From assembly GCA_001600875.1 (NCBI GenBank), contig BCLD01000003.1:960408-1024407 (forward strand): DNA of 64,000 nt, in the 5' to 3' direction. The first letter of the stretch is position 1. The number at the start of each line of letters is the position of its first letter. The stretch comes from Solicoccozyma terricola (taxonomy: Eukaryota > Basidiomycota > Tremellomycetes > Filobasidiales > Piskurozymaceae). Positions 22,722 to 35,800 of the stretch are shown here, in pieces. The position numbers were made by a program, and so were the translations under genes. Below the pieces are notes generated by a model that saw only the letters and a program-made list of their open reading frames with translations, did no database searches and was not told the DNA's origin.

Positions 22722-25147
22722 CTAGACTACAAAAGACTGCATTCCATCTCGCTTGTAATTCTTGCCACCTTTCTTGTAACCCTTGTTACCTTGCCCCTGT
22801 CCTTTCGTTGCTCCTCCACGACCACCACCTGAAAATACATTCGGCTCGCCGGAGCGGTATTGTTTCTTCCACTGGGGCTGTTCGAGCATGGGCCGAGCAG
22901 GATACGTATCTTCGCCGTTGCCCAGGCCGACCTTTTCTTTCTCGCCATTTGGTAATGCTAAGTATTCAGCGGTGTTTGCTTGTCAGTCCATGACGAGCGC
23001 CGACCAAACACACACACACTCACTCCATGGACTTTGTACGTGATCATCATCTACCTGATCCAGTTCCGGCAGCCATGTGCGTACGAATACATTGTCTGGG
23101 TCGTAATCGTTGGCCTGCTTGATCTGGTTAAACTGTCTGGACGTTCTTGGGTCGTTCCCAACTCCAGCTGTAGGGTACAAGGTTCGTCAGCTGAGTGGCG
23201 TCGACGAAGAAGTAAATGTTTATCATACCTTGATACTGCCAGTTGCACCAATTAGAGTACTGAGCAAGAGCATGCTGTCAGGTTGGGTGCAGCTTTTCTT
23301 CTAGCTTCAGAACCTACGCACCACGTCGTGATCAATTAGGAATGTCTCGAACCATTCAGCTCCTACTCTCCAGTCTATATATCTTATGTTTTTGGACGCA
23401 GTTTCAGTCCATGAAACTTGACATGGGGTTGACCGTACACTTACAAATCGACAGTCAAGAAGCTAGCCACATTTTGCCTTCCCCGGTTGCTCATATACCC
23501 TGTCATCGCCAGTTCTCGCATATTCGCGTCGACCATAGGTATCCCAGTCCTTCCTTGAAGGAACAGCCGTGCTCGATCTTGGCTGTCAGCCAAGTTGAAC
23601 GTCTTCCATTCCCCAATCTTCTTTCTGCTTTCACCGGGCTTAAGAACACCTGCAAACCCAGCCAGGTCGAAGAGGGTCGAGGATGTGCCTGCTTCTCCGT
23701 CCAGCGGTAATTCCTCGCGGGAGTGCTTAGATCTCTTGTTAAAGGCAGACAGATGGGAGAAACGCTCCGATGTGAAGAAGAAGAAATCTCGCCACAACAG
23801 CTCAAACAAAATCCAATAAACGTTTTGCTCGATGTGTTTATTCGAAACACCCTCTGCATGAAGTCTGTTGATTGAATCAGTTATAATTCGTCTGGTACTT
23901 TCCGTAAGGTCGATCCAGGCTCTTACCTCTGCTGGAGCTGCTGTACCCTCCATCCCACATATCTTCCGCTTAAACAACCTAATGACAACCAAGCACTGAA
24001 TTTCGTGCTAAATGCATCTCCAACCATCCTATTTCTCGTGTCCTTGTAAGTCATCGCCTTGGATCCACCTTGACCCTGCCCGCCATTGCCTCCCGTTGTT
24101 GTGCCGACATAGTCATCTAGCCTAGCGAGGCCGGTCGTTTCGCCACCGTGGAAAGGAAAAGCTGAGCGGCTTTCAATTCCAGGAACCTTGTAGGAAGACC
24201 ACTCGGACTCCGAGGTGGGTATCGGAGTGGGAGGAACTCTATCTCCTATATCTGGTTCAGCTAACAAAGGTGCGAGAATGTAGGGAAGGAAGGCCGAGGT
24301 GGAGTTGAGGTGAGGCGGGACGAAGAAAGTGGATTCTGGAATACCAGACGGACGAGGTGCACAGGGTTTGAGCTTGTCGATTGGTGGCAGAGGTTGACCG
24401 ATCATGTTGTCTCCAAGGCCTTCAACTTGCTGAGGAAAACAAACGATTTGTTCGCTTAGAAAACGGACGTTGCGGCGATCCGGGTTGAAGTCTACTCACC
24501 TTCCTAAAACTGGTGTACACATCTGGCGTGTCGGCGATCTTGAACGGCAAGTCGCCTGCGCTGACCATACATCTCGATTCGACCAGATGAAGCTGCACAT
24601 TATACTTCTCCAGGTTTGATCTTAGCGCTCTCATGATATGCACTTCCTCGGTTGCCACCTAGGAGTGAAAAAAATCCATATCAAAGAACCGTCCCTCCAC
24701 TATCATCATCACATGTCGACTTACTTCCTTTTGCATCCAAACTCCCTCAACACGATCACCCTGGTCCAATATAGCTTTCGTAATGTTGGCCACCACATGT
24801 TCAGGTTTCCCACACGCTAACACCAAATCCGCTCCTTTCTCCTTGTATCGCTGCTTCAGATCGAAAACGCTCTCAACCATAAACCTGGCACGATGTCTTC
24901 CTGTTCTCCAAAACTTCCCAAGACGAGACTTTGGAGGTCTAATTCTTGGATCGCATTGAAAGGAAGGGACGCACTGCAGATTGATATACCTCTCGTCAAA
25001 GACATATATGGGGAGGATATGGGTAACGGTCTTGTGGCGGGATGAATGAGCGAGCGAGAGGATAGGCGAGTCATGGATTCGAAGATCGTTCTTGTGCAGA
25101 TGGATCAGGACGTTTCGTGGCATTGTTGATAGGCGTCTTGGTAGCAT
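22722..25147 (-). CDS. Cryptochrome DASH (photolyase/cryptochrome family)
   Basis: complement(join(22722..22957,23024..23167,23229..23259,23322..23382,23445..23864,23927..24429,24500..24658,24725..25147)), 658 residues. The N-terminal photolyase alpha/beta domain starts [23 protein letters not shown]-domain signatures follow: [62 protein letters not shown] and [10 protein letters not shown]. The end [19 protein letters not shown] with [16 protein letters not shown] is characteristic of CRY-DASH rather than CPD photolyase. About 50 C-terminal residues form a Gly/Lys/Gln-rich tail ([14 protein letters not shown]), similar to RNA-binding-like tails of other fungal CRY-DASH proteins. The family repairs CPDs mainly in single-stranded DNA and may act in light sensing. 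An alternative start (MPRNV) lies nine residues downstream. It is convergent with APM4 (163 bp). Confidence 0.92.
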
Positions 25148-25998
25148 GAGATGTTGTGATTTCCTAATGTAGATCTTGCAACGGTCTTACCACGATGTTT
25201 CGCCAAACTTCAATAATTAATGACAGTGCTCATCGACGTCCCGATCGAACAAAGAATGGAGCCCCGCATCTCCATTCGACGGAGATCGGATCGACGTCAT
25301 GGATATCGGGAGAGTGGTGCTGTTGATTGATTGTCTTCCGTTGACTGTATCTTAGACAAGGTGAAAGCGGTCTCTCTAATCGCATAGGATTGTATGTGCG
25401 CAGCAGGGCTGAGGGAGAGGCGCTGGGTGGGAGAGTTGCTGACTCGGATCAAAGTGGCCCAAGTTGACTCCGTGCCAGTTCATACTACAGGGAGGCAAGG
25501 TCGCACAAATAGCATTCGATGGAGACGCAGAGTGACGTTTGGGAGCAGCAGGCACACGAAGGGCCACCTGGGCTGTGCAATGATAATGACTAGCACTTCC
25601 TGTATTTTATCGGTGACCTGTCGGTCCGGTCCTTCGTCCTGCCCGCGTATCATTCGCTCAAACACCAAGGACGATATGAGCCGATGCAGAGTAGCGGGAA
25701 AAAAGCTGTTACGCCCGATCCCAGCTGACCAACTGTGCGAGCTGGTGTGATCGCGGGACTCATACCGACCAGCCCACACGGCCCAACACTCATCGGGGGT
25801 TGCTAATCCCGGTCTGGCTGTCTAGTGACCGAATCTCAAGCCAGCCCTCCACTTTCGTGCCTTTTCGGCCAATTCCTTGCTTATCCTCACGAATAGTCAA
25901 CACCGGTCGGAATCAACAAAGTTGTCTATATAGCGAGCTCGGCTCATTTGGACATCCTCAGCAACCATACCATCCTAGCCTGAACAACCCTGAGCATC
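25148..25998. promoter_or_regulatory. Long divergent intergenic region between CRY-DASH and the oxidoreductase
   Basis: At 851 bp it is the longest divergent spacer in the housekeeping half of the window. Within 130 bp of the CRY-DASH start there are two CGACGTC sites (25234-25240 and 25292-25298) and the inverted repeat ATCTCC-N7-GGAGAT (25268-25286), plus several CGATCG/GATCGA motifs. No protein frame is convincing. Light-dependent regulation is plausible for a CRY-DASH gene but is only inferred. Confidence 0.45.
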
Positions 25999-27553
25999 AT
26001 GTCTGGAAAAGTCGGATTGGCCATCTTGGGCTCCGGTATCGTTAGTGTCGTTTCTGGTTTCTTCTTCCTACCGACCTGCCATCCCCCCCTCCCCCCCGCG
26101 CCCCTTGTCCACTGACGTGAAAGTTTCATCTCGCAGTTTGTCGCTGAAGCACATCTACCCGCCGTTCTCGGTGCCTCCTCACTCATTAACCTCACTGCTC
26201 TCTGGTCTCGTTCGCAAAAGTCCGTAGAGACCCTTGCCAACTCTGAAGCTCTCAAGTCCAGCTCTGTCAAGCCTATTACTTATTTCGGCGAAAATGGTTT
26301 AAAGGAGTTGCTGGCAAATAAGGATGTTCATGCCGTTATCATGGCCTTGCCTATCAGCAAGCAGCCTGAAGTGATCATCGAGTGCTTCAAAGCCGGGAAA
26401 CACGTCTTGAGTGAGGTGAGTCGGCTTCCGGAGGTGTTTGTTGTCTGGCATGGAGTCGCGGAACCCTCATTTTCATCCTGCTCTCTATAAGAAACCGATT
26501 GCCAAGGACACCGATACCGCCAAAAAGTTGATCAGAGCTTACGACGAATACAAGTCCAAGGGTGTACAGTGGCGTGTAGCGGAGGTGAGGTTAATGCTGT
26601 CATCTCGTAACAAGCCTCGGCTGACCTTCCAAACCTTTTTACAATCCATCTGTCACCCATCGCCTGTCGCCCACTCAGAACTATGCTCACGAGCCTGGAT
26701 TGCTTGCTGCCGCTGAGATACTGAGGAATCCTGCTCTTGGACCGGTCCTTTACTATGATGTCAAGGTCACCAACTTTGTTCAGAGTGGATCCAAATACCA
26801 TGCCACCGAGTGGAGAACGGTTCCCGTGAGTAAACGTCGAGCTAGTAGATGACCCTTGCGCAGTCATTGACCTGTTGATCGTGACCTGTTGATCGCTGCA
26901 GGACTATCAAGGTGGTTTCCTACTCGACGGCGGTGTCCATTTCGCAGCCGCCATTCGAGTGATTTTGGGTGACAAAAGGTCTGTTTCGCTCCTTCATATT
27001 ATGCATTCCCCGCTCCTCACCTTCGGCCCCCCTTTTCTTTAGGCCTACTCAAATCATCTCCCAGACCGCCCTTCATCGCACCCATCTTGCACCTCACGAC
27101 ACCATCCACGCCATCGCATCCGCTCCGGCCATTTCTTCCCCACCGCATGGCGAGGACTTCCCTCAGCCGAAGGGTCTTCCTCAAGGTCTTGGGTCGTCCT
27201 CTCCAAGTGGAACCATCACCTTCTCTTTTGCTCAGCCGAACCTGCCATCCGGCAGCCCACCAAGCTGGACCTTCACCTGTTTGAACGGTATCGTCGTTGT
27301 CAAGGCTGGATGGAGCATCGAGATCATTTCTTCCGACGAAGAGGTCAAAAAGATCATTCCCGAAGGTTCTCGAAATTACCCCGCGCAAGGTGTTTCGGAG
27401 GAGGTGCAGCAGTTTGCCAAGGCAATCCTCGGTCAGGGAAGCCAGGTTAACCGTGGCGAGCCCAAAGATGCCTTGTGGGACCTTGCGTTCATTGAGAGCT
27501 GTTTGAACAGCGCTGGCAAGCCTGTTGACTTGGAGAAGGAAGCTGCTTTGTAA
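25999..27553 (+). CDS. Gfo/Idh/MocA-family NAD(P)-dependent oxidoreductase
   Basis: join(25999..26040,26137..26415,26492..26584,26679..26825,26902..26978,27043..27553), 382 residues, normal for the family. The N-terminal Rossmann domain begins KVGLAILGSGIFVAEAHLPA, with a G-x-G-x-x nucleotide loop that spans the first intron. The family's EKP motif is present (HVLSEKPIAKD), followed by NYAHEPGLLAAAEIL and LLDGGVHFAAAIRVILG, which carry the conserved DxGxH substrate-binding elements. Intron 1 has a GTTAGT donor. The family oxidises or isomerises sugars, inositols and related polyols, or reduces biliverdin; the substrate here cannot be read from sequence. It is convergent with the NPC1-like gene, with 68 bp between stop codons. 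Confidence 0.9.
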
Positions 27554-27621
27554 AAGGTGTCAAACTTCATTGCATGATACGACAAATACAATATCCTTTT
27601 ATACAAAAATTTATACTTGAA

Positions 27622-30600
27622 TTATTCTGATACCATGCTATTGTCATCTCGGAATGGCGCATACTCATAGTCGGTCGGACGACGCATGGCGCTGGTCACC
27701 CAATCTTCGTCTGTGTCCTCCAATGAATACCCTGGTCCGCCTAGATATGAAAGAGCGACTGGCAAGAGAACCAATCCATGTAGAGCTCCGGCAACGATAA
27801 GTGATAGCCACATGCGGAAATAATAGACCTGTCTGAGGGTCAGTTAGAGTCAACAGTCCACAACGAGATCATGCTCACTTCTAACAGCTTGGACCTGGTC
27901 AATGCCAGGACCGAGATCCCAATGAGCTTGGTCATTGTGATACCGGAAAAGACCTGATACGAAAACACAGAATGATTAGCAGTCAAACCTACAAGTCCAT
28001 CCCCACTGCAAGCTCACAGATGGGCCGACATCCACAAGCGCCGTCCAAGCCCTCTCGTCCCGCTCTTTCCCTCCAGAGGGGTGATCATACGGGAGCCCGT
28101 GACCTGCCCCCATGAATGCGCGGGCGATATGCGAGCAAAATTCAACCGCTATGCCCAGAGAGATAACAAGGTTGACCAAAGATATGGCGTTCAGGCTAAT
28201 ATTCCAAAATCCCATGACGCCCATCACGTTTGCAACTGCTAGGGCACAGACCGTGGTAACCGTGGATCCCGTCCGCCAACTACCGAGGAGCAATGAGGTG
28301 ATTACCAGTATCGCAATCAATGCCAAAAGCAAGACCTCTGCAGTCATGGACACGATGTGGGCGTACTGTGAGGAGTGAAAGAAGTTAGAGGCGTACATGC
28401 GAAGGAATGCAACAAGAACTCACTTGATCAAAGAACACATAGAACAGAGAGTAGGGATACACTTTGACACCCGTGCGATGGGTAATATCCTTCGACACCC
28501 GTCGCGCTGCCGCCAAGGCATTGATGAAATCCGACTGACTTTTGAGGGGAGTATGGAATGCTCTGAAATGTGAAGCAACCACAGACGAATTGTCCGCAGA
28601 CAAAGTCACAGCGCTGCTGTACGCTGCCTGTCCTCCGAGGGGACAGTCGTTGTTTGTCGGAGATATCAACCACTGCTGAAGGTAGCGCATGAACTCGTCA
28701 CCCTCAGGTAAGCCGGTCATCGTAATATCCCACACAGGGTTGTGATCCTCGAAGCATGGCTTGCATAGCCGTTCCGAGTCTTGTGGTCGACAAAAGACGC
28801 TTGGATCCGACTTCCTGACACGGCAACACGTCTCCAAGATTGGGTCGGTCCAGCGCAAAAGGTCGTCGATCCAGACAGCAGGCGGACTGGCGATGAAAGA
28901 GCTCTCTGGTCGTTTCCTCTCTGCCTCAAGAGAGTTCGCCACAGACAGTTCAAAACACGTCGTGAACCTCCCACACATTCGCTGCTGGCCTTGGCGGGAC
29001 TTGACATCGATGCCTTGAGCGACGAAATATACAGGTGGTCCGATATCAAGATAGGCATCGAGAGCGTTGAAGTAGTCGATAAGATGAGAATCGGATGGCA
29101 AAGCCAAGCGCTGGTCTGTCGGGGCTCGGAGCGTTATTCAGTGTGCTATCGAAAGTCCGAACCGGCTTGTGCAACTCACCGAGACCCATCGTGATCCGCT
29201 GCATACCCACGATGGCGAGCAGGAATAGGCCGCCAAAGGCGGCTACCACCAATTGCTTGACCTCCTTGCGTAAAAGGAACGGTGCGTAGTAGCGGCGGAT
29301 GAACTTGGCAACCAGGCCCTCGGATACACCGGCAGGAGGAGTCTCCTGCAGAGCTACCGGTTTCTGTAGCTGAATGCAAGGGAAGCAATCCATACGCATG
29401 CTCTGCGGGCCGACAGACGTCAGCCGAGCATTCTCTGACAACCTTTTCGCGCAGAACTCACCTCGACGCGTTTGAGGTCCAACGCCATGGCACTGATGAA
29501 AACCGTGACTTGGAGTATGGCTCCAAGCAGCACGCTTCCGGCCGCGTACAAAGCAAAGTTGCGGACGGCGGGCATAGGTACTAGCGCTCCCAATCCGAAA
29601 GCAACGACTTCTGTTACTGAACTGAGTAGAATGCTGGGACCCATTCTAGCGAGAGCCCTAGCAACTCGTTCCTCTGGCGGAAGATGACCGGGGGAATGTT
29701 CGTCGGTCAAGATCGAATCCTCATCCTCAGCATCCAGGTCCTCATCGACTGTCCCAACACCTCGACCCGCATCCATACCAGGTCCGTGCAGGAAGTTCTG
29801 ACGATCGAGTTCGTGGACAAGAATGAATACATTGTCCACACCGACCGCGAGTACCAAGAAGGGAATGACCTCTGCGATGATCAGGGTCACCCTTACACCC
29901 ATCAGTGAGAAGAATCCCACCGACGATGAGACTGCGATGAGGACGATGACAATGCCGAACAACCCTAGGGCGAATTTGCTATTGACGGACAAAAAAGCGG
30001 GTAGCCAAGCTGCGAGGCGAAGAGTCTTGCTTGTAGGGCCCTCGTTGACTGTCGGGGGAGCTTCATCTGATTCGGCACCAGCCTCACTTTTGGCCTTGAA
30101 GAGTCGGCGAGCGGTGCGAGTGATGAAATTGCCTGCCGTCCTCACAGCTCCGTCGTCTCCGAAGAAGTAGTGCCAGGGAATACCTCCACCGAGGGTAAGA
30201 GAGACGTAGAGAAACATGACAAGGTAGCTTGCGACCACGATCTTGACATCTGTATTGGTGGACTGCGAGCGAGGGACCTCAATTTTCACGCCTCACATCG
30301 CACCTCGCGGAATCTCACCTTGTTTAGTTCCTCTTCCAGACTGATCCCTGTCGAGAATGCCAATTTGACATTTGCTTCCTCAGATGATCTCCGCTCGAGC
30401 CCCTCGAGGTACTGTTGCAATGTTCTCTCCCATTCCTCCGCTCTCGATCGCTTTACCACGTCTAGCGAGTCACCCACCACATAGTTGATAACCAAGCTCT
30501 TCGCACCAAGCCAGTCTTTGCCATCTGTGCCACCAAGAATGAACTTGCCTTCGATTGGCTGTCCAAAGTCTGGTAGACACTCGGAGGGAGTAGCCGCGCA

Positions 30601-32473
30601 ATCCAACAGCCGCTCCGACCAGTCGTCGCCCCATTCGGACATATCATACCCTAACCAAGCTGAAACCGATTGAACAACGCAGGGCGTCCCAGGGCCTGCA
30701 GGAGCGAAGCAAATGTCTTGCAGAGTGTACCCGTTCGGTTCCGACTTGAGATTTTTGATCTCCTCCTCGTGCTTGAGCCACCAATCCAGGGTGTCATACG
30801 TCAAAGCTGATGTAGGTGGCGGCAGAGCTCTTGCATGGGGTTTCGAGTCGTTGTCCGAATGATCAACGTAACCTGCCGGCTGGCCCATGACGAATATCTG
30901 CTCAGCGCGGTAGAATGGACCGAAAGTCTCATCGAAGAATTCCTTTTGGTATGCCGATTCGCTGGAGGGTGAAACCCATAGTCTTACGGGATCAGTCTCA
31001 ACGACGAAGAATTTCCATCCGATGTTCAGTAGAGCGATTGCTATAGCCGCTATGGCGAAAGTGAGCGCTGAGGAGGACATTACGAAAGTCAGCGCTCAAG
31101 TCGATTTTCTTTTTTGGTTTACTTCTCTTTGTTCAACGAGATACGCACAGGGCCGACGAGCGCAATTCCAACCTAGGCGATAAAAGAAACCTCGTAACGC
31201 AGCATTCACATGGTTCTGCCTCGGCTGCAATTGGTCGATGGGATCAAGCAGACTAGCACCTCGACCTAATCGATAACGACTCGACCCACTCGGTCCAGAT
31301 GATTGATCCATCTCCGCTCGTGATCCAAGCGTCCGATCTCCGAAATCGATTTCTCGACCCGAATCTTCGCTGTTGAACCCCATCGCGTCGGTGGAGGCGG
31401 TGCCGGACCTTATATGGTGCGAGAATGGGTTGATACGATCGCCGCTGTTTCCGCCAATTGGGGAGATTGGGGGGTCGGTAAGAAGAGCGACTCGCTCGTA
31501 TCGACGTTGTCTATGTCGGACAGAGAGTCGCCATGAATACGCGACCAGTCCGATGAGGATGGCGACCGAGTAGATGATAAGTAGAGAGAAAGTCAAGCAG
31601 GAGACGGAGCCAACTGTACACGTTGGTGTATTGGGTGGTCGAGGTGGCGAAACATACGGCAACGTTGTGCACACGTCTGGGCAATCCACGCAGGTACAAC
31701 GAGCCGATAGGATGTTATCAGCACAGTTGAGAGGAGGCACATCCATCGGTTGAATCCCATCAGGTGGTAATTGTCCATCCGTTGCAGTATTGGGGAAAGA
31801 TATCTGAAATGGAGATCCAAGTCCGGGTCGAAGATCACCCATGTACTTGAGGAACATTGAAGCATTCTTTGCTCCACCTCCGATAAGATCCATAGCGAAT
31901 CCATTGGTGGCGCCAAACTGCACATCCTTGCAGCTCGAATAGAAACCCTGCTTGAACTCTTCAGCGACGTAGTAATTGACCTCCTTTACCGCGATCTGTC
32001 CGCCATCCGTCTGTTGTGTCTCAATGACATCCAAAAACATGGACTGATCCGGAGAACAAGTGAAGGAGCAGAAGAAGTTGCGAAAGTTGTTTCGGCAAGC
32101 TGGACATGAAGAAATCAGAGGTTCTGCTTGTTGTAAGCTCGAGCGTAATGTTTCAACTTGTGATCGGTCGCAGCAGACGGTGTCTGGCATGGAGAATGCA
32201 GGTCCACAGACATCACGAAGGTATTCTCGGAGGTCGTCGTCCAGCTAGAAGGGTGTTGAGTTTCACAGACGTCCGTCAGTCACATGAGTCTGGCCATGCG
32301 TTGCATCGATAGACTCGGGTCAAGCTCACATCTGTTGCATCGTCATCGACTGGACAAGGGAGCTGAGCGCCGAACATGCCTTTCTTGCCACATGTTCCCC
32401 GCATCGCACATATTCCCGGACCACGTCTTGCCTCTGCCGGCCTGACGACCGACATTGCGAGACTATGTGACAT
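27622..32473 (-). CDS. NCR1: NPC1-like sterol transporter (Ncr1 type)
   Basis: complement(join(27622..27828,27879..27953,28018..28365,28424..29115,29180..29402,29462..30277,30319..31067,31149..32244,32330..32473)), about 1449 residues. The Cys-rich sterol-binding N-terminal domain is clear (ICAMRGTCGKKGMFG; CRNNFRNFFCSFTCSPDQ; CTCVDCPDVC). A first membrane helix, a luminal domain with NIGWKFFVVETDPVRLWVS, and the sterol-sensing domain follow (VRVTLIIAEVIPFLVLAVGV, DNVFILVHEL). The second luminal domain has LPSDSHLIDYFNALDAYLDI and PPVYFV. The last membrane bundle ends with the tail MRRPTDYEYAPFRDD. The family moves sterols out of the vacuole or lysosome lumen. The start is uncertain: the ATG at 32473 gives MSHSLAMSVVRPAEARRGPG without an evident hydrophobic signal peptide, so an upstream exon or other start may be missing. 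Confidence 0.93.
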
Positions 32474-32886
32474 GGATGCTGCGAACCTGGATGTTGGAGG
32501 ATGCTGGAATGTCTTGTGGATGAGCTGACGGGACGGTGGGAGTGGAATGAGTTCGCGCCGGCCAAGGCGATTGATTATGTCATCCACCGCGTTTCCATCG
32601 TGCCCACCATCACCACCACCATCACCATCACCCCCGCCAACGAGGGTGGTCTCCAGCTCGCGCACTTGCTACCCAGATCGCATCCACGCTCTCGAGTCAC
32701 GATAGTCGGTCTACACCCGCCCGCTGTCCACAGCGCCATGGAATAAAGGTATCGTACTCTTCCTATCATCTCCCGACAGAGACACCTGTCGGCTTAATCA
32801 CGTTCGTTCGTGTCCGTCGTCCCTTTACAGGTCATCTGTATACTTCTTTGCCTTTTCGGATACCCTAGAAAGGCCTGTCTCGCGCC
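32474..32886. promoter_or_regulatory. Divergent intergenic region, NPC1-like and Zrg17-like genes
   Basis: 413 bp between the two start codons. A (CCATCA)n-like stretch lies at 32603-32632. If the NPC1-like protein has an unseen signal-peptide exon, it would lie here. No other coding signal is visible. Confidence 0.4.
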
Positions 32887-35800
32887 ATGGCACCTCCACC
32901 TGTTCAATTCTCAAGCTCACACGTACACAAGCGGCGCAAGTCCTCCGAGGACAGCGGCAAGTCCATACAGGAGGTGGTCTTTAACTCTCAACCACCGATG
33001 AAAGGTCTTGGTATTTGTGGTTTGACAGAGGAAAGAAAAACGGTGGTAGTATCGACGACTGGGGACGAATTAAATGTTACAAAAGAGGACATCTCTGATC
33101 CTCGAGAAAACCTCACGCCTTATCTCCCACTCGACGGCTCGCCATCTCCTCCTAGTCCTCGATCTTCTGCATTAACAGATGAGGTCCTCAGTACGCCGCA
33201 AACGCCTTCTTTCTCCAATGCTTACTCTCAATATGGATCAGGTTTGAATAAATTCAAATCTCGAGTACAGTCTCCTACACCATCTAGACGAAAGGAGGAT
33301 AGGAAAGGGAATCGCCCACTGCTGATGAGAACGCCGCCGTCAGATCATCCTATATCTGGAATTCATTTCTTGTCAAAAGCCGATGATGAGGATGAGAATG
33401 ACGAGGATGAGGACGAGGACGATCTCGAGATGGCAAACGAGAAGGACGAACGCAGATCTTCCGTCGCAGAACTACCTGCATCTCCAGCTCGTCTTGCATT
33501 CGGATTCGGAAACGTTCCATCGTCACCATCAAATTCAAACTCTCCAAACAGCCCAACATCACCCAACACCCTCTCGCCAGATCGATTCCATTTCCGACAG
33601 TCATCGTCGAGTCACCGCATTCACTCGCGAAATCTTTCCACTTTCTACCCCCAACCAGGACAACCAGGTCCACCACCGTCTCCTGGAGGTGGTACTAGCA
33701 ACGGTCGCTTCGTCGATGCACCTGTCACGGATATTCCTTACAAGTCAGATATTAAAACAAGGCGAAATGGTGCGGATTCGTTAAAAGCATGGACATTCAG
33801 TCAACCGAGTGCGCAACATGATAATCTAGGCGCTCGAAGATCACCTTCAATTGATACGTCGGCTTCGGCCCTGGCACCGCCGCCGCCGCAGCCTTCTCCA
33901 GGGCGGATTGGAAGAAGGGGTCATCATGTGAGCTGCGCTTGGTTGCTGATAGTCACTGTTGAGGGGTGAAATAAATCTGATCCTCCTACGTCTGAACAGC
34001 ACAAACACTCCCTTTCCCATAATTTCTTTTCATTTCTTGATCCAACCATCACCAATCCTTCTCTAAACTCTGCTACCAGTTCTTCAACGGATACTTCTGC
34101 AAACGAATCATCTATCCCACCACATAGTGCCACACCAAAACTTGTCCCCAACTCCTTCATACAAGGAACCGCCTCAGAAGGTCCTTCATCCAACTCATTC
34201 CCACTCCTTCCATACCCATCACAACAAGTCCGTTCTCACTCGCTTATCGGCTTTCTCTTCAGCCTCGCACCCCTGGCACAACTTGCTCTTGGCCTGGGAT
34301 TACTCGAGTTCTTTGTTGGCGCGTCTCTGTGGGTCGATGGACAAGCATTTGGGAGTGTCTCGATAACGGGACTAGGGTATATGGTGGTCTATGACGCGAT
34401 TGGAGTAGGAATCAGGGTCCTAGGTAGTATCATGCGAACCGGCGCAGGGTCGCAGAGCTCATTGCGACGTCCATTTGGGTGAGCTTGCCGGTCGATTCTG
34501 TTAGACAACAACGTTACAAGTACTGATAATGAAAGAGATTCAAATAGCAATCATCGTATCGAATCCTTGCTTTACTTTGTTCAAGCGATTTTCCTCCTCT
34601 TTGCATGTGTATACATCGCAAAGGAGTCGGTAGAACATCTCTTGCTTGAAAAACATCATCATCATGGGACTGGTGCTCACGAGGATCATTACGAGTGAGT
34701 CCAGGGGGTCCCTTGGCAGGGTCGGACGAATTCGCTTACATGTAGCCGTCGAGTTCACAGCCTTGAATTCCCTGTCAATCTCCTCATCTCGGGAATCGTA
34801 ACGAGTCTTTTCGCTAGTATGAAGTTGCAGAACCATGCTGTCCTGGTGGAAGGTGAGGCTTGCCCCGCGTTTTTTTTTTTTTTTTTTTTTTTTTGGGTGG
34901 CCTTGTGGTCTGGTAGCTGAAACATGACAACAGTGGTTGGTCCCGAGGTACTTGGTCATTCCAATCCATTCAAGAATTCTACCTCATCTACCAGATTGCC
35001 TACGATTTTCCGGAACCCATTCACATCAGCTGTTGTTGGTTCGTGTTCGTTTGCTCTGATTGGGAGCTTGATAATACCAGTGTACGTGTATTGATTGACT
35101 GAACCAGATCTCTCCCGTCGTTGACTCCCAATTTTGTACCAACGCAGACACCAACTTGACTCTTTGGATAAAGCTCTCGCAATGCTCGAAATCTTCTTTT
35201 GCTATCGGATCGCCTATCCTGCCGCAGTGGCTTTCGGTACGGTGCTGTTACAGACTGCACCTGCTGGGAAGACGCCGCAAATGAATGCGTTAAAACATGC
35301 GATCAAGGATGTGAGTTTGGGGGCGCATTTCTCAATATCTCGGATGGCCATTAACCCTCGATGAAAATTGTCTGCAGATCACACAACATCATTCGGTGAT
35401 CAAAGTCGTTCCACCACACATTTGGCAACTGACCCCATTCCAACCGGAAATATCGGTCGACGATACACCATATGCGTCTCCTGCTCATTCAAGACGGACG
35501 TCATTGGCTGACGGGGTTCTCTCGAGGCAAACGACGCCAAAGGGAATTCAGATACCGGAAATGATAAAGCAGGTGTACCCTGAACGGAAAAGAAGTATGG
35601 ATGTCATCCCTCGTGGCGCAGGAAGCAAGGGGGGCTGTATCCTCGTCGCGACAGTCATAATACACGTCTTGGAAGAAGCAACCGACGCGACGATCTTGGA
35701 AATAACCAAAATGGCATATGCGAGATGTGCAAGTGCGATGGGTCTTAGCAGGAACAAGAAGGGGCGAGGGGAGTGGGAGATGGGCGGGGAGTTGACGATT

